Source: M55B112 sp040903745
Lineage (GTDB): Bacteria; Bacteroidota; Bacteroidia; Bacteroidales; GCA-2748055
Direction: 5' to 3'
Assembly: GCA_040903745.1 (NCBI GenBank)
Contig: JBBDUV010000078.1
Span: forward strand, 1 to 27,118
DNA: 27,118 nt
Under the pieces are notes generated by a model. That model ran no database searches, was not told where the DNA came from, and worked only from the letters and a program-made list of their open reading frames with translations. Below, piece by piece: positions 25,642 to 27,118 of this stretch (position 1 is its first letter; each line of letters begins with the position of its first letter). Position numbers and translations under genes: made by a program.

Positions 25642-25668
25642 AAAATATCTCAATGAATGAGATATTTT
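25642..25668. promoter_or_regulatory. Perfect 11-bp inverted repeat, probable operator of the XRE regulator
   Basis: AAAATATCTCA (25642-25652) and TGAGATATTTT (25658-25668) are exact reverse complements around ATGAA. The 27-bp dyad fits a dimeric Cro/C1-type repressor and lies 35-61 bp upstream of the XRE start codon in the only spacer of the operon's head. The adjacent T-run also makes it look like a plus-strand terminator hairpin, but no plus-strand gene precedes it. Confidence 0.7.
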
Positions 25669-25715
25669 TTAGTTCAAAACTGAAATCAAAAATTGAATTG
25701 GATGTTATACCGACT

Positions 25716-26363
25716 TCAAGCACTTATTCTCTGCTGAATAATATCGCAATACTCTTTGTCAATTTCAAAGCTCAGTGAGTTAAATCCGAGTTTTTTAGAA
25801 ACCTTTGCAGTGGTTCCACTCCCACCAAAAGGATCAATGATTAGCTGATTTGGCTCTGCTGTTGTAAGAATAATCCTTTCAATGACTGATTCTGGAATCT
25901 GGCAGGGATGGCCGGTTTTTTCTTTACTGACATTTTTAACCTGGTTTATTTCCCACCAATCGTAAAGTTTAGCACCCGTCTTGCCTTCTGCTATTCGCTT
26001 CTGGATTCTTTTATCATTTGGGTTTTTATATTCCTGTCTCACTTTCCGAAAATCAGGTTTGCATCCCCACCAGCTTATTAGTCGGCTTTGTTTTCCGGTA
26101 TTGGAATTGTAAACCCAGCAAACCACCTGTTCGCATTTCTCTTTAAAGGCTTTGGGAAGCAGGTTTATCGTTTCTTCAGGATAATGGATGATAACACATG
26201 GTCTGGGAATCTGCGAAAGGAGTTTAATGTAATCTTCTTCACTCATTCTGTCTTTATACTGGTTATAAGCATAACCCTGGTTATAAGGTGGATCGGTAAT
26301 TACCAATCCTGCTGGTATTATGTGGTTTCTGAAATCATCATTAATAATTGTAACATTGGACAT
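25716..26363 (-). CDS. Small DNA methyltransferase (N6-adenine or N4-cytosine)
   Basis: This 215-residue methyltransferase has the catalytic motif first (VITDPPYNQGYAYN, DPPY at 24-27) and the AdoMet-binding motif at the end (DPFGGSGTT, 177-185, followed by GFNSLSFEID). This is the beta-class order. HPCQIPESVIERII (about 153-166) is the conserved segment between them. It is close to the minimum length for a complete enzyme and has no large target-recognition domain, so it looks like a solitary, phage-type methyltransferase. It is on the same strand as the BREX operon, 108 bp upstream of the XRE gene, with promoter and operator between, so it is probably a separate unit. No cognate restriction gene is visible in the window. 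Confidence 0.88.
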   Translation of the reverse strand: MSNVTIINDDFRNHIIPAGLVITDPPYNQGYAYNQYKDRMSEEDYIKLLSQIPRPCVIIHYPEETINLLPKAFKEKCEQVVCWVYNSNTGKQSRLISWWGCKPDFRKVRQEYKNPNDKRIQKRIAEGKTGAKLYDWWEINQVKNVSKEKTGHPCQIPESVIERIILTTAEPNQLIIDPFGGSGTTAKVSKKLGFNSLSFEIDKEYCDIIQQRISA

Positions 26364-26385
26364 TAAATTAAAAGGTTTGACAATT

Positions 26386-26416
26386 GCCAGTGAAAAACAT
26401 GAAGTCGTTCACTGGC
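26386..26416. repeat. 9-bp inverted repeat (hairpin) upstream of the methyltransferase
   Basis: GCCAGTGAA (26386-26394) and TTCACTGGC (26408-26416) pair perfectly around a 13-base loop. They lie in the 117-bp spacer between the right-edge gene and the methyltransferase. A weaker second pair, GGTGAG and CTCACC, lies at about 26430-26470. On the minus strand the hairpin precedes the methyltransferase start by about 20 bp, so it could attenuate or regulate it, or end the upstream transcript (no good T-run on that strand). Confidence 0.5.
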
Positions 26417-26480
26417 GTTATTTTTCTCTGGTGAGCCGCATAATCGTTAAATTATTAGAGTTGACTCACCTGGCATTTTC

Positions 26481-27118
26481 CTAAAAAGGAAGATTCTCAT
26501 AAATATCATTTTGAACATCACCTGAAATATTCTCATCGATTTTCATCTCTTCTTTCACAATAGGATTTTTTCTTTGGTAATCAACAACTACCATAGAAGT
26601 ATATCTTTTGGTTGCCCGGAAAATGTGCTTATCATTTTCCCAGGTAATGGTAAAATAAGATTTGAATCCTTCTTCATCAGTCTTGTCATTTAAAATATCA
26701 AAATCGGATTCATCATCCTTGTCTTCATTCACAAGGTCAATTCGATTGAGATAACTATAAATTTGTTCATCGAATTTTATTGCCAGCCTGTTATACTCTT
26801 CATCCTCAATTACAGGGAAGAAAATCTGATAATGTGGGGCCATCTTTATTACATCCTCTTCTCCATTTTTAATAATGGAAGTGAATTCAATTGCATTTTC
26901 ATAATCATCATCTGTCCATGTTACACCTGTGAAAGTTTCCTCTGGATGCTGTTTAGATAATTCAATTATTGCATCATTCAAATATTCTTTACGACAGTAA
27001 TATTCCGTTGTACCATCTTTAATATTTACAATAAAGTCTTTCCATTCTTTATTGAAGGTGCTTCCGGTAAATAATAATTCCGGTTTTGTGCATTTAACTT
27101 TGGTTCCTCTGTAGTATC
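26481..27118 (-). CDS. Hypothetical protein, N-terminus beyond the window
   Basis: The open frame runs from the TAG at 26481 through the right edge. The residues before position 26981 read YYRGTKVKCTKPELLFTG and on to EYYCRKEYLNDA, so the TTG at 26981 is not the true start. At least 212 residues are in the window. The protein is acidic with many Asp/Glu (NEDKDDESDFDILNDKTDEE), and its C-terminus is INENISGDV-like and polar. Two cysteines lie some 40 residues apart in the visible N-terminal part, and I see no catalytic motif, membrane span or signal. I do not recognise the family. It is oriented towards the methyltransferase and BREX genes and could be part of another island cargo operon. Confidence 0.6.
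   Translation of the reverse strand, partial: YYRGTKVKCTKPELLFTGSTFNKEWKDFIVNIKDGTTEYYCRKEYLNDAIIELSKQHPEETFTGVTWTDDDYENAIEFTSIIKNGEEDVIKMAPHYQIFFPVIEDEEYNRLAIKFDEQIYSYLNRIDLVNEDKDDESDFDILNDKTDEEGFKSYFTITWENDKHIFRATKRYTSMVVVDYQRKNPIVKEEMKIDENISGDVQNDIYENLPF

Noticed and set aside
25642..25668. Intrinsic terminator on the plus strand
   Set aside because: The stem has little G+C, and no plus-strand gene lies upstream. Position before the XRE gene favours an operator.
1..27118. CRISPR array, tRNA or rRNA genes
   Set aside because: I saw no regularly spaced repeats and no tRNA- or rRNA-like sequence on reading both strands. In particular no tRNA is used as the attachment site at the left edge.

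Overview
The window looks like Bacteroidota (Bacteroidales-like) chromosome carrying an integrated defence island. The left ~2.6 kb is conserved chromosomal sequence: the riboflavin synthase alpha chain (5' end off the window), a saccharopine dehydrogenase-family protein and the first part of a TIGR02757/DUF2400-family gene. This stretch is visibly richer in G+C than what follows. The one clean promoter match I found (TAnnTTTG) is the Bacteroidota type, and starts lack Shine-Dalgarno sequences.

At about position 2610 the TIGR02757 reading frame is cut off in the middle of a conserved stretch and AT-rich island DNA begins. The first island gene, on the minus strand, is a large serine recombinase whose stop codon overlaps the premature stop of the interrupted gene. 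Two small plus-strand genes (an excisionase/MerR-like helix-turn-helix protein and an unrecognised basic protein) follow, then 400 bp without a convincing gene. The right end of the island is not in the window.

The cargo is two convergent operons. On the plus strand (6058-10749) is a complete QatABCD anti-phage system: KAP-family ATPase, QatB, a QueC-like PP-loop protein and a TatD-like nuclease, with every junction overlapping by 1-4 bp. On the minus strand (25607 down to 10778, almost 15 kb) is an operon opening with a small XRE regulator and then brxF, brxC, pglX, brxHII, pglZ and brxA, which is the gene set and order of a type 3 BREX system. It continues without an obvious terminator into two further genes, a compact UvrD-like SF1 helicase and a single-HKD phospholipase D-family nuclease. 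This pair is not part of the BREX core I know. It is the best candidate here for an undescribed module, either a BREX-3 accessory or a stand-alone helicase-nuclease system.

A perfect 11-bp inverted repeat in front of the XRE gene, beside a promoter-like element, suggests that the regulator controls the whole BREX operon itself. Further right are a small N6-adenine/N4-cytosine DNA methyltransferase and, at the edge, a partial gene of unknown function, both on the minus strand, with a hairpin-forming spacer between them.
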